DNA of 53,058 bases from an uncultured Bacteroidota bacterium (GCA_903944895.1 CAJATL010000026.1:1-53058); one strand, 5' to 3'; positions 1-8,614 are shown, numbered from the stretch's first letter. The notes: generated by a model from the letters alone, not told the origin. Made by a program: numbers and translations.

Positions 1-1716
1 AAGTTTCCTCAAAACCGTGATGGTATTGCCTTTTGGGATGAATTCGGTTTTTACTGAACCAGCAATATTTTTAAACTCAGTTTTTGATTTCAGATTCACA
101 AAAGTATAACCTTGCGGAATTTTTACAGTAAACTCATATTCCTCGGTCAGCGAAAAAGGTAATTCGAGAATTGAACTGTGTTCTGTATCCAGAAAAACAA
201 TGTGCCAGCTTTCGAAACCGTTTTTAAGCGAAGGCAGCTCCCAGCGGTAATATCCCGAAATATCCTTAAACGGATTTTTCTTTAAAAGTTTCATGCTCAG
301 TGCCGATTTTGCAGGATTGCTGTTTACTATTTTCACAATAACAGAATCACCCAATGAGAGGCCGCCTGAAAGCTGTTTACTTATAGATTTTTCGTTGTTT
401 GCCAATGCAAGAAATGGATTAGATGCAAAATAGAGCTCCAGGTTCATTTCTCCGGAAATTGCCTCGAGGTTATCAGCAACAAAATCAGCTTTTACAAAAA
501 TTCTGTTGTCAGCTTTACCAAATTCTTTGGGATTGATGGATCGCTCCTGGTTTAGCGGAATAATAATATTTCCATCCATCTGAAATTCCAAACTCTGGCT
601 GTCGGCACGATTAACCGAAAGGTAAATATCGCCTTCATTTTTTGTTGAAGCCAGAACATACACATGATCAAACAAGAGCAGGCTTCCAACTTTTTTGTCG
701 TAAAAATTCTTTGGCCCCGCCAACACCGGAACCGCCCTGATATCAGCTGCATTGAGCAAACCAGCAAGTAAAACAGCTTTCTCAAGTTCGGTACCACCAT
801 TGCTTTTCCAGATTTCTTCGGGAGTCCTTACTCTAAAAGCCGAATACTCGAGTGGCACATTATTAAAAGCCATATTTTTGGTCACATATTCCTGTAAAGC
901 CATTAAAACAGCAATTTCATCGCTTTTTTCAGCTTTGGTTTTGACGGCAAAATCCTTCATCTCAGCGGTGAGCGGGGCTTTAAATGCATCCTGGTTTGTA
1001 ATCCATTGAATGGCATTTTCCATATTTTCGCTGGTCGAAAACACTAACCTGGGTGTTCCCGGCTGGTAAATTCCCATATTTGCCTCTTTTGAAGATGCGG
1101 CTAATCCTGCAAATTTCCAGGTGTAAACCTTCATATTATTTTGAACCATCACTTCAGGCTCAAGGCGCAAACCAAACATTTTGTGATTCAATTCGGTGGC
1201 AACCGGAACGTTAACGATAATTTCCATTTCCTTTACCGGCGATGATTCGATGATGATTTCGTTACCCATCAAAGCCGGCCAGTAATCTTTTTGGGTGATG
1301 ATGGTATAATCCAGGAAAAGCGTGGCGCCAATTTCGGTGGCTGTATGCGTTACCACCATTTCGCGAAGGTTGTTAAAGTGAGAAGAATGGGCAGCAAAAT
1401 AGGGCAAAACCTCATTAAATGCATTTCCCGGGGCTTCAACTTTCGTACTGTCGGCCATGATGGTGTATGATTCGTTAATCTTCAGGTTTTGAAAATCAGG
1501 ATTATAAATGATGAAAGTTTCACCGTAAAGCCTGTTGAACGACAAAAAACTCTGTAATTTCAGTTGCTTAAAATAATGGAATTCGAGGGTGCCATCCTGG
1601 TTTAGGGTGTATTCTTTGGTGATTTTCTCAAATACGGCATCGGCATTTTCGTACTGTGCAACTGCGATGGAGATCGAAAATATGAACGCTATGATGAATA
1701 AAAATGACTTTTTCAT
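1..1716 (-). CDS. DUF3857 / transglutaminase-like exported protein, 3' end cut by window
   Basis: Reading from the ATG at 1714-1716 the frame is open to base 1, giving 572 codons with no stop, so the C-terminus lies outside the window. The protein starts with a signal peptide (MKKSFLFIIAFIFSISIAVA, then Q). A long beta-rich N-terminal region matches the DUF3857 type, followed by a transglutaminase-like segment around residues 300-350. At the position where active members have the catalytic Cys the sequence reads NGGTELEKAVLL, so the Cys is Thr. A His remains in FDHVYVL, but the usual Asp is not evident. It is probably a catalytically inactive, periplasmic or outer-membrane-associated relative of the next gene, which lies 40 bp upstream on the same strand. 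The exact role is unknown. Confidence 0.75.
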   Translation of the reverse strand, partial: MKKSFLFIIAFIFSISIAVAQYENADAVFEKITKEYTLNQDGTLEFHYFKQLKLQSFLSFNRLYGETFIIYNPDFQNLKINESYTIMADSTKVEAPGNAFNEVLPYFAAHSSHFNNLREMVVTHTATEIGATLFLDYTIITQKDYWPALMGNEIIIESSPVKEMEIIVNVPVATELNHKMFGLRLEPEVMVQNNMKVYTWKFAGLAASSKEANMGIYQPGTPRLVFSTSENMENAIQWITNQDAFKAPLTAEMKDFAVKTKAEKSDEIAVLMALQEYVTKNMAFNNVPLEYSAFRVRTPEEIWKSNGGTELEKAVLLAGLLNAADIRAVPVLAGPKNFYDKKVGSLLLFDHVYVLASTKNEGDIYLSVNRADSQSLEFQMDGNIIIPLNQERSINPKEFGKADNRIFVKADFVADNLEAISGEMNLELYFASNPFLALANNEKSISKQLSGGLSLGDSVIVKIVNSNPAKSALSMKLLKKNPFKDISGYYRWELPSLKNGFESWHIVFLDTEHSSILELPFSLTEEYEFTVKIPQGYTFVNLKSKTEFKNIAGSVKTEFIPKGNTITVLRKL

Positions 1717-1756
1717 TTTAAAGTTTGTTTTGTTTATGAATGATTTGCAGCCTTAA

Positions 1757-3709
1757 TTATTTAGTTAAAATGAGTGGGGTGCTGGCCATCGCCTTTTGAG
1801 CATCAACTACAGCTTTCACCTCTTTCCAGTCTTCAGGTTCGTAAACCCTTTTTGTAAGCACCACCGTTTGCCTGATCATTAATTTATCGCCATCCTGAAT
1901 AATGCTGCCTTTATAACTCGCTGCTGTTCCTTTGTTTTCGACCAGGTATTCCTGCTTGCCGGCGAGGAAACCATCAGGAATTTTTACTGTTTCGTTAATT
2001 TCGACCAAACGGCTGCAACGATCCCTGAAGGCGAATTTCCGTTCATTCAAGCTGGTATTCAGGCTAAGATGGCCCATGTATCTGCCAAAAAGGTTGTTGG
2101 ATGAAAGCGGAACAAAAAGAATTTCATCGCTGCCAACAAAGGCATAATCCGGAATTCGGTATTTCATCTTTATCAAAATTGGGCCGGAGATGTAATCGAT
2201 CGGATCGGTTCCAAAATCCATCGAAACGATTTCGGCTTTAGGATTAATCCTCAAAAGTTCGGCACGTACACCTGCTTCCCAATCCGTTTTGTAATTTCTT
2301 GTAAAAATCCCTCTGATGGCTGCGTCGGTTTGTCCTTCGGCAGTAACTGTAAATTCGCCTTCGAGCGAGCCGTCGGTTTTGAGTTCGGATGTTCCGTTAA
2401 TCTTGAGATAATGATTTTCGGGAGGCGAAACCGGGGTTATTCCCAAATCGGCACCGCCGGGAACTCCCATCAGGTAGTTTTGCTGCTGCTCGGCACTCGA
2501 CCAGAGTTCACGAACAAAAGGCACCCAGGTTGGGTCGAGAAGATGATATTTTCCGTCGGCCATTTTTACAACGGTAACGCTGTGGTTGAACTGATCGGCT
2601 GGAATGTCTTCGATGCGTGAGCCGGCCATGGTCATGGCGGGATACGATTCAAAACCTGCAGCCCTCAGAAACGAAATCAGGAGGCTGGCTTTGTCCTTAC
2701 AAACGCCGCAGCGGTCGGTAAAATTCATTTTTGCGTTATGCAAAGTGTAACCTTCGCCAGGCCCCATCGAAATTCCCGAATAGCGCATGTTGTCGGCAAC
2801 CCAGTGGGTCAAAACCGAAATGCTGTCGAGCTCGGTTTTTGCACCTTTTAGCAGTTCGTTTACTTTTGCCTGCACTTCGGGTGTTGGGTCAAAACTTTTG
2901 TAGTCCTCGTTAACACCGTAAAACCAAAGCGATTTGGCTTCCCAATCCGGGCTTGTCGAAAGCAGCAATTTTGGCGCAACATCCGAAATATCAACCATGT
3001 TGGGTTCTCGTTTGATGGGCAAAATATCCTTTTTTGAAAACGTATAAACCTGTTTGCCATTTTCAAACCTGACTTTGGTCTGACATTCGCCGTGATAAAA
3101 CTCAAACTGCATGGGCTTATCAGCAGGAACAATGGTTTTGTAAACCTTTTCGATGATAGGATCGTCGCTCCAAAAGGGGACGATATCGTAAAAATGACCG
3201 CGCATCGGCGGGATGTAGCGGTCTTCGTCGTCCTGTGCCAAAAGCGCGTAGGTGTAACCTTTTTTAAAAGTCTCGATCTCCACGGCATCGCCGGGTTCGA
3301 GGCGACCGATTTCGATCATGATTTCGCGGGCGCCCCAGTAGATGGCGCGGGCAGGTGCGGCGTAATCTTTCACTTTTTTGAGATCGGGTTCTTCAACACT
3401 GCCATTGTTACGGTAAATTTTAACTTTACGAAACTCCACAAATGCCGACAAAGGGTCATACCCAATTTCGATCACACGTTTTTGTACTGCCCCGTCAACG
3501 GTTAAAATTTTCATCAACTGATGGCTGTAAAAATAGCTGAGGCCACTGGGCTGTACGTCAACTGTGGTGCTATCGAAAACAACCAGAATATTACTTCCCG
3601 GATAATCAGCAGCCTGACCTGCTTTTTTAAGTAAATCCTCAACCGGGCCTGCCACCAGAAATCCGCCTGCAATCAGCAGTACCAGAAGGCTAAATATTTT
3701 TTTTATCAT
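1757..3709 (-). CDS. DUF3857 domain-containing transglutaminase-like exported protein
   Basis: This 650-aa protein begins with a hydrophobic signal peptide (MIKKIFSLLVLLIAGGFLVA). Residues ~60-260 resemble the DUF3857 beta domain. Residues ~300-400 form a transglutaminase-like core with an intact Cys-His-Asp triad: Cys in DRCGVCKDKASLL (about residue 335), His in FNHSVTVV (about 375) and Asp in LLDPTW (about 391). The C-terminus is beta-rich with no recognised sorting domain. Proteins of this type are common in Bacteroidota and are thought to act in the envelope; the substrate is unknown. It is followed by a paralogue whose Cys is missing, so the two may form an active/inactive pair. Family assignment is firm; function is inferred only. 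Confidence 0.85.
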   Translation of the reverse strand: MIKKIFSLLVLLIAGGFLVAGPVEDLLKKAGQAADYPGSNILVVFDSTTVDVQPSGLSYFYSHQLMKILTVDGAVQKRVIEIGYDPLSAFVEFRKVKIYRNNGSVEEPDLKKVKDYAAPARAIYWGAREIMIEIGRLEPGDAVEIETFKKGYTYALLAQDDEDRYIPPMRGHFYDIVPFWSDDPIIEKVYKTIVPADKPMQFEFYHGECQTKVRFENGKQVYTFSKKDILPIKREPNMVDISDVAPKLLLSTSPDWEAKSLWFYGVNEDYKSFDPTPEVQAKVNELLKGAKTELDSISVLTHWVADNMRYSGISMGPGEGYTLHNAKMNFTDRCGVCKDKASLLISFLRAAGFESYPAMTMAGSRIEDIPADQFNHSVTVVKMADGKYHLLDPTWVPFVRELWSSAEQQQNYLMGVPGGADLGITPVSPPENHYLKINGTSELKTDGSLEGEFTVTAEGQTDAAIRGIFTRNYKTDWEAGVRAELLRINPKAEIVSMDFGTDPIDYISGPILIKMKYRIPDYAFVGSDEILFVPLSSNNLFGRYMGHLSLNTSLNERKFAFRDRCSRLVEINETVKIPDGFLAGKQEYLVENKGTAASYKGSIIQDGDKLMIRQTVVLTKRVYEPEDWKEVKAVVDAQKAMASTPLILTK

Positions 3710-3855
3710 AGAAATTTGGACTTTTTGTTTGCGGTAAAAATACAGATATTTTCGAATTTATTTTTCATATCCATGATTCGGCTATAAAATCGTTGATGCG
3801 AGTGAACATTATACTGGTTAACGCTGTTACACGGTCTCACAAAATAAATTTTATC

Positions 3856-4076
3856 ATGAAAAAAATGTTGGAAAAATTGACAAAGTGGTCAGGATTATTC
3901 TTGCTTTCGCTCTAATTGTTGCTGCTGTTGCCATTCCTTTGGAAGGTGTTTTGCAGTATGTTTTGATTGCGCTTGGAGTAGTTTTCCTGGTTACTGCATT
4001 TGTGGGATTTTGCCCGCTTTACACAGTTGCGGGCTGTAATACCTGCGCCAAAAAAGTGGAAGCATCAAAAAAATGA
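3856..4076 (+). CDS. DUF2892 (YgaP-like) small membrane protein, apparent frameshift at start
   Basis: From 3885 (GTG) the frame encodes VVRIILAFALIVAA... and ends FCPLYTVAGCNTCAKKVEASKK. It has two membrane helices and the FCPLY...GCNTC signature of the DUF2892 family. Family members normally begin like MKKNxGxIDxxVRIILA. The matching residues K-N-V-G-K-I-D-K are present in this frame upstream of 3885, but the only ATG (3856) is one base out of phase: ATG is followed by seven A where eight would restore M-K-K-N-V-G-K-I-D-K. Read straight from 3856, translation stops after 19 codons. The gene may be a homopolymer sequencing error, a real lesion, or dependent on slippage in the A run; otherwise translation starts at GTG 3885. 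A strong terminator follows. Confidence 0.7.
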
Positions 4077-4095
4077 GTTTTTATGATCTGTAAAG

Positions 4096-4134
4096 AAAAA
4101 TGCCGGAAAACGAAAATTTCCGGCATTTTTTTAT
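4096..4134 (+). terminator. Rho-independent terminator after the DUF2892 gene
   Basis: The stem TGCCGGAAA / TTTCCGGCA is flanked by A-run and T-run extensions and followed by a T tract. It lies 20 bp after the DUF2892 stop. Confidence 0.85.
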
Positions 4135-4179
4135 TAAAACCCATTTTACTCCAAACCCTTCAACGTAAGTTATAAAAAA

Positions 4180-4331
4180 GGTCAGTCAAAAACTGTTGAT
4201 TTTGGGCTAAAGCCCGGTAACTGATTGGTTTTCAATAGCCCCACCCTTAAGGGTGGGGCTATTTATATCCGTGACATTCAGGGCTTTAGCCAAATTCCTT
4301 TGAATTTTCGATGCCTTTTTAGACCAGTCTC
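4180..4331. repeat. MITE-like palindromic repeat, copy 1
   Basis: About 150 bp with nested inverted repeats: an outer pair GGGCTAAAGCCC ... GGGCTTTAGCC and an inner hairpin GCCCCACCCTTAAGGGTGGGGC. The right end reads TTTTTAGACCAGTCTC, and the left end (GTCAGTCAAAA) is its imperfect inverted repeat. A second copy with the same layout is at 30224-30377; the inner stems differ but keep their pairing. No coding potential. It looks like a non-autonomous element or mobile intergenic hairpin family. Confidence 0.75.
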
Positions 4332-4397
4332 TTAAAAAAACCCTAAATTTTTTAAAATCCAGGGTTTATAACCAAACTTAAAATCAAAAGCAATTTA

Positions 4398-5390
4398 TTA
4401 TTTCTTGATAATCAGCCTTTCAAGGGCTGATTCTTCACCAGCTTTTGCCTTGATAAAATACAAGCCATCATTTAATTTGCTTACATCCGCCGTTTTGGTG
4501 TAAAGACCTTTTGAGGCCTTTTCAGAATTAAACTGTTGAACTTCGTTACCTTGTTTATCAAGGATATTTATCGAAACCTGCGAGTCGGCAATCAACATCA
4601 TCGAAATCTGGAAACTATTCACCGCAGGATTCGGGAAAATATTCAGTTGAAGGTCACCTTCACCATTTTCAGGTGCACCATCAAAAGGCATGGGTTTTTC
4701 GGGATTCCAGAGCAAAAATCCTTCGGGAGTAAAAATACGATGTAAAGGCATTTCCTGACCTGGCCCCATTCCATCGCCGGGCCTCATTTCATTGTTTGGA
4801 CAGTTTCCTCTGCCTTCGCCGCCATGGTGTCCGGGACACTGGCCAGCTCCGGGGCACATTCCTTTGCCTTGTCCCTGTAAATTTTTACCTTGTGGTGAAT
4901 TCGGGCAATTTATTCCCTGCTGGAAATTCCGGTCTCTGATTTCATCCAGATCTGATTTCCATTGTTCGATATCGTTGCCGATTTCATCAAAAAGGCGTGT
5001 AATGGTGGCATCATGGTTTTCGGCCATAATTTCGACTTCATCCATCAGAGCACTCATTTTATTACGCATCTCACGCATTTCCTTTTTTTGTTCCAGCGTA
5101 GGCTTTTGGAAATCTTCACGCATTTCCTGACGCTTTGCCAGCTTGGCTTCGTGCATTTCCTTTAAGGTGGTGCGGATTTCGACGATCCTGGCTTTTTCGG
5201 TTGCGGTGAGTTCTTTTTCAAGTTCACTGTGTTGGATTTTCATTACCGGAAAAACATTGTCCTGCATATATTTTACCACTTCCGGAATTGGGCCTTTGGG
5301 TCCCCTACCCTTAAAATCTCTTTGAGCATTTACCGTTGTGAAAGTCATGGCTAAAAAAACCATCAGGCTCATTAAAATTTGTTTTTTCAT
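4398..5390 (-). CDS. Spy/CpxP-like exported protein with T9SS type A sorting domain
   Basis: 330 aa with a signal peptide (MKKQILMSLMVFLAMTFTTVNA). Residues ~35-165 are highly charged and helical, rich in E, K, M and R, with ELTATEKARIVEIRTTLKEM resembling the LTxxQ-type helical repeats of Spy/CpxP periplasmic chaperones. A Gly/Pro/Cys/His-rich low-complexity segment (~165-215) follows. The last ~80 residues are a T9SS type A domain (LNIFPNPAVNSF ... LNDGLYFIKAKAG ... RLIIKK), so the protein should be exported across the outer membrane by type IX secretion. It is the last gene of the sigma/anti-sigma operon. A surface-delivered Spy-like protein is an unusual combination; metal binding by the Cys/His segment is only a suggestion. 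Confidence 0.8.
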   Translation of the reverse strand: MKKQILMSLMVFLAMTFTTVNAQRDFKGRGPKGPIPEVVKYMQDNVFPVMKIQHSELEKELTATEKARIVEIRTTLKEMHEAKLAKRQEMREDFQKPTLEQKKEMREMRNKMSALMDEVEIMAENHDATITRLFDEIGNDIEQWKSDLDEIRDRNFQQGINCPNSPQGKNLQGQGKGMCPGAGQCPGHHGGEGRGNCPNNEMRPGDGMGPGQEMPLHRIFTPEGFLLWNPEKPMPFDGAPENGEGDLQLNIFPNPAVNSFQISMMLIADSQVSINILDKQGNEVQQFNSEKASKGLYTKTADVSKLNDGLYFIKAKAGEESALERLIIKK

Positions 5391-5463
5391 GTTGAAATCT
5401 CCTATTTTTAAATTTATGATATTTTGACAATCGATATTTTGAAATATTCCTCACGAATAAAAA

Positions 5464-5898
5464 TTACTCTCTGCCGTGCCGATGCCTTTCCTTCGGAGGC
5501 CCCAACCCCGGCCCTTGGCCCGGGCCAGACCCTGGTCCCATGCGTTCGCGCCGCTCAAACCGTTCTATTGCATCTTTGAGCCTTTCTATTTGGTCTCCGG
5601 TCAGGTACGGTTCCAATTTTTTAATCATTTCATCATGTGTTGATTTCATCTCCTCACGGAAGTTACTCAACGTTTCATTAATTTTTACGGCATATTCATC
5701 CAAAATCGGCTCGATAGCAACTTTTTGTGCTTCATCAGGTCGGATGATTTCGATAAAGTGTATTTTAAAACCTTCATGGGTGCCCTGTTTTACGAAGTTT
5801 TGAATGCGGCCTTTGGTGAGTTGCCCGTTGACCAAAAAGCCAGTAACAAAGCCGATTATCAAAGTTGCGACAATTATAATGATTGATTTCGTTTTCAT
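5464..5898 (-). CDS. Spy/CpxP-like periplasmic protein (heavy-metal sensor type)
   Basis: 144 aa. One N-terminal membrane anchor or signal (SIIIIVATLIIGFVTGFLV, residues ~5-23), then a helical domain (residues ~50-115) with the pattern EEMKSTHDEMIKKLEPYLTG DQIERLKDAIERFERRER typical of small periplasmic heavy-metal-sensor/Spy proteins. The tail is Gly/Pro-rich and ends in a basic, His-containing stretch (RHRHGRE). It sits 42 bp downstream of the anti-sigma gene and upstream of the T9SS Spy-like gene. In known systems such proteins are periplasmic chaperones or negative regulators of envelope-stress sigma factors; here the role is inferred from family and operon position. Confidence 0.75.
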   Translation of the reverse strand: MKTKSIIIIVATLIIGFVTGFLVNGQLTKGRIQNFVKQGTHEGFKIHFIEIIRPDEAQKVAIEPILDEYAVKINETLSNFREEMKSTHDEMIKKLEPYLTGDQIERLKDAIERFERRERMGPGSGPGQGPGLGPPKERHRHGRE

Positions 5899-5940
5899 TT
5901 ATTTAAGATTTTTTTGATGATTTAATATGAATTTTCGGGT

Positions 5941-6345
5941 TTAATAATTGAAGAGTAAAAACTCTGATAAGTACTGTGGCTGAAGCGAATCAAGCCCTAA
6001 GAAACTATCAAAGGCAACTGATCCACCACTAAAAATCGAAAACAGAATTAAAAAAACCGCTGCTGCAAGCATGGGAATTGCCACGCGCTTAAAGGCGAAC
6101 ATAATTCCCTGGCTAAGTTCGGCCTCTGCTTTCAGGTTGCTGATTTTGTTCATCACTTTTGAAGCAAAATATGGCCCAAAAGAGGCTGGCTGGTTTATGA
6201 GCAAATTTCGAAGATTTTCGATCCGGTTTTGTTCTGCTTTTAGTTCTGGTGAAACTTTCAAAGCTTCCTCCAAACGAAACCGCTCTTCGTGGCTAAGTTC
6301 GCTGTCGAAAGATTTTTGAAGCAGTTTAAATAAATTTTTATCCAT
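5941..6345 (-). CDS. Anti-sigma-factor-like single-pass membrane protein
   Basis: 134 aa. A cytoplasmic helical N-terminal half (residues 1-80, containing LSHEERFRLEEALKVSPELK) is followed by one membrane helix at about 88-107 (VAIPMLAAAVFLILFSIFSG) and a ~27-residue periplasmic tail. The layout matches small anti-sigma factors encoded directly after ECF sigma genes. Only 3 bp separate it from the sigma gene stop, so the two are surely cotranscribed. No HxxxCxxC zinc motif is present, so it would be a non-zinc type. It probably sequesters the adjacent sigma factor at the inner membrane until an envelope signal releases it. Confidence 0.75.
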   Translation of the reverse strand: MDKNLFKLLQKSFDSELSHEERFRLEEALKVSPELKAEQNRIENLRNLLINQPASFGPYFASKVMNKISNLKAEAELSQGIMFAFKRVAIPMLAAAVFLILFSIFSGGSVAFDSFLGLDSLQPQYLSEFLLFNY

Positions 6346-6348
6346 GGT

Positions 6349-6909
6349 TTAGTCAATCATTTGCTTTAACACGATTTTTAACTTTTCCTGTGCTCTCGAC
6401 AACCTCGAAAGGACTGTGCCGAGCGGCAATTTCAATATTTTGGAAGTCTCTTCAGTGGAGTAACCCTGCAACATTCGCAACACTACAACACTTCTGAATT
6501 TTGGCTCCAGCACCAGCAGCGCTTTGTTAACAATCTCTTTGGTGTCGGAGTTTTCCGCCCAGTTGGTATTATCCTTCAGATTAGCATCGTAATCTTCGGA
6601 AATTGGCCTGTAAAAGAACAAATTTCGCCTTTGCCGTCTTCTGATTTCATTCAGCGAAAGATTGATGGCAATTCGTGTGAGATAAGTTGATAAAGCCGCC
6701 TCTCCTCTGAAATCGTTCAACGCGTTGTAAAATCTGACAAAAACATTCTGACCGATGTCTTCGGCGTCATCACCCGGCCCCAACATCCCGATTACTGTGG
6801 CAGCAACGGTTCGCTCGTGACGTACCACCAAAGCCGAAAATGCTGCGTTATCGCCAGCCCTCGCTTTTTCAATCAACGTGTTATCATCAAACCTCGTGTA
6901 ATCTGTCAC
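6349..6909 (-). CDS. RNA polymerase sigma factor, ECF (sigma-70) subfamily
   Basis: 186 aa, the usual ECF length. Region 2 covers residues ~15-90 (GDNAAFSALVVRHERTV ... DAEDIGQNVFVRFYNAL), with the core-binding and -10-recognition helices visible. Region 4 covers ~130-180 (LEPKFRSVVVLRMLQGYSTEE ... LPLGTVLSRLSRAQEKL), a clear helix-turn-helix for -35 recognition. It is the first gene of a four-gene minus-strand operon with an anti-sigma-like membrane protein and two Spy-like exported proteins, which suggests an envelope-stress regulon. Autoregulation is likely but no promoter was identified. Confidence 0.93.
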   Translation of the reverse strand: MTDYTRFDDNTLIEKARAGDNAAFSALVVRHERTVAATVIGMLGPGDDAEDIGQNVFVRFYNALNDFRGEAALSTYLTRIAINLSLNEIRRRQRRNLFFYRPISEDYDANLKDNTNWAENSDTKEIVNKALLVLEPKFRSVVVLRMLQGYSTEETSKILKLPLGTVLSRLSRAQEKLKIVLKQMID

Positions 6910-7093
6910 CTACCTCAATTTTTTTTAATATTGGACAAGAATAACATTCCTATTATTCCCGGATTTCAAAAATACTTGAATTTCGATAACTGAAAGCATT
7001 GTAGCCACAGGTCTTAAAATAGCTTTTTAACTAAAAAAATCCAGAATTATGAGGGTTATTTCTAATTTTACCAGATAATAAAAACCGAGTTTT

Positions 7094-8572
7094 ATGAAAT
7101 TGAAAATACATTTTTTGTTGACGGGCATGCTTGTTTTAGTAATGACAGCCTTTTCGCAGGAAGAATCAGAAAAATATGTCCCCGAAACCGATCCTTTGGT
7201 TTTGCAGAAGTTGGAGCAATGGCAGGATTTCAAATTTGGCCTTTTGATGCACTGGGGCACTTATAGCCAGTGGGGAATCGTTGAGTCGTGGTCGATTTGC
7301 CCCGAAGATTATGGCTGGTGTGAGCGCAAAAGAGGAAATTACCAGGACTATTTTGGGTATGTAAAAGATTACGAAAATCTTAAAACTACCTTTAATCCCG
7401 TTAATTTTGATCCTGGAAAATGGGCAAAAGCCGCCAGAGAGGCCGGGATGAAATATGTTGTTTTCACCACAAAACATCACGATGGCTTCAGCATGTTCGA
7501 TACAAGGTACACCGATTATAAAATCACCGACCCGGGTTGCCCGTTCAGTTCAAACCCAAAAGCAAATATTGCGTTCGAAATATTTGAATCCTTCCGAAAT
7601 GAGGGATTGTGGGCGGGCGCCTACTTTTCGAAACCCGACTGGCACTGCGATTATTACTGGGATCCTTACTTCCCGCCTTTCGACCGTAATGTAAATTATG
7701 ACCCGGCTGAATATCCTGAAAAATGGGAGAAATATGTCGAATTTACCCACAATCAGATAATGGAGTTATGTACCGATTATGGAAAACTGGATATTCTTTG
7801 GCTCGATGGCGGCTGGGTGGCAAAACAAAGCCAGGAGGACATCGACAAAACTTACCAGGCCAATATCAAAGAATCGAAATCCGGATTTTTGAAAAGTGGC
7901 ATCGTCAATCAGGATATCAGGATGGATGAACTGGTTGAGAAAGCACGTCAGGCGCAGCCCGGCCTCATCGTGGTTGATCGCGCCGTTCCAGGGAAAAACC
8001 AGAATTACCTGACGCCCGAAAACCGGGTTCCGGAAGTTGCCCTGCCTTATCCCTGGGAATCCTGCATCATCGCCGGCGGAAGCTGGTCGTGGGTTCCTAA
8101 TGCAAAATATATGAGCGGCCATGATGCCGTGCATTTGCTCGTTGATATTGTCGCCAAAGGCGGAAACCTCCTTCTGAATATTGCCCCTGGCCCCGATGGA
8201 AACTGGGATGAAGGCGCCTATGCGTTACTTGACGAAATCGGAGCCTGGCTCAAAATAAACGGCGAAGCCATTTATGAAACCAGGAGCATTGCTCCATTTA
8301 AAGAAGGCAAAATCTGCCTGACGAAAGGGAAAACTGATGAAGTTTTTGCGATTTACCTTGCCGGTGAAGAAGAAATCAATATGCCGTCCGAACTGCTGAT
8401 TTCATCGCTAAAAGCCGAAAAAGGAATGAAAATAACCCTTGTCGGGACCAACGAAAACCTGAAATGGGTAAACCAGGATAAGGGTTTTGTGGTGAAAATT
8501 CCTTCAAAATACCAAAAAACACCACCATCAAAATTTGCATGGGCGATTAAAATTAAAGGAAGTGGTAAATGA
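7094..8572 (+). CDS. Alpha-L-fucosidase, glycoside hydrolase family 29
   Basis: 492 aa with a signal peptide (MKLKIHFLLTGMLVLVMTAFS), so it acts in the periplasm or on the surface. GH29 hallmarks: KFGLLMHWGTYSQWG (residues 47-61), the TKHHDGFSMFDT segment with two His at 128-129, and LDILWLDGGW, whose Asp (238) aligns with the catalytic nucleophile. It removes alpha-L-fucose from glycans by a retaining mechanism. The acid/base residue varies in this family and I did not place it. No sus/TonB genes are near, so it is not in a recognisable polysaccharide utilisation locus. The start follows an AT-rich leader without an obvious Shine-Dalgarno. Confidence 0.93.
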   Translation: MKLKIHFLLTGMLVLVMTAFSQEESEKYVPETDPLVLQKLEQWQDFKFGLLMHWGTYSQWGIVESWSICPEDYGWCERKRGNYQDYFGYVKDYENLKTTFNPVNFDPGKWAKAAREAGMKYVVFTTKHHDGFSMFDTRYTDYKITDPGCPFSSNPKANIAFEIFESFRNEGLWAGAYFSKPDWHCDYYWDPYFPPFDRNVNYDPAEYPEKWEKYVEFTHNQIMELCTDYGKLDILWLDGGWVAKQSQEDIDKTYQANIKESKSGFLKSGIVNQDIRMDELVEKARQAQPGLIVVDRAVPGKNQNYLTPENRVPEVALPYPWESCIIAGGSWSWVPNAKYMSGHDAVHLLVDIVAKGGNLLLNIAPGPDGNWDEGAYALLDEIGAWLKINGEAIYETRSIAPFKEGKICLTKGKTDEVFAIYLAGEEEINMPSELLISSLKAEKGMKITLVGTNENLKWVNQDKGFVVKIPSKYQKTPPSKFAWAIKIKGSGK

Positions 8573-8596
8573 TAAAACAGAGACAAAACCTACCAG

Positions 8597-8614
8597 CCCC
8601 GATAGCTATCGGGG
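8597..8614. repeat. Perfect 18-bp palindrome CCCCGATAGCTATCGGGG, copy 1
   Basis: A self-complementary 18-mer between the fucosidase and the SBBP gene. The 16-bp core CCCGATAGCTATCGGG occurs twice more, at 17331-17348 and 30130-30147, always outside genes. It could act as a cruciform or hairpin, but there is no T tract. Confidence 0.8.

Noticed and set aside
2860-3505. Two overlapping frames (142 aa minus, 137 aa plus) inside the transglutaminase-like gene
   Set aside because: They are shadow frames of a well-supported gene with clear catalytic motifs; no domain, signal peptide or start context of their own.
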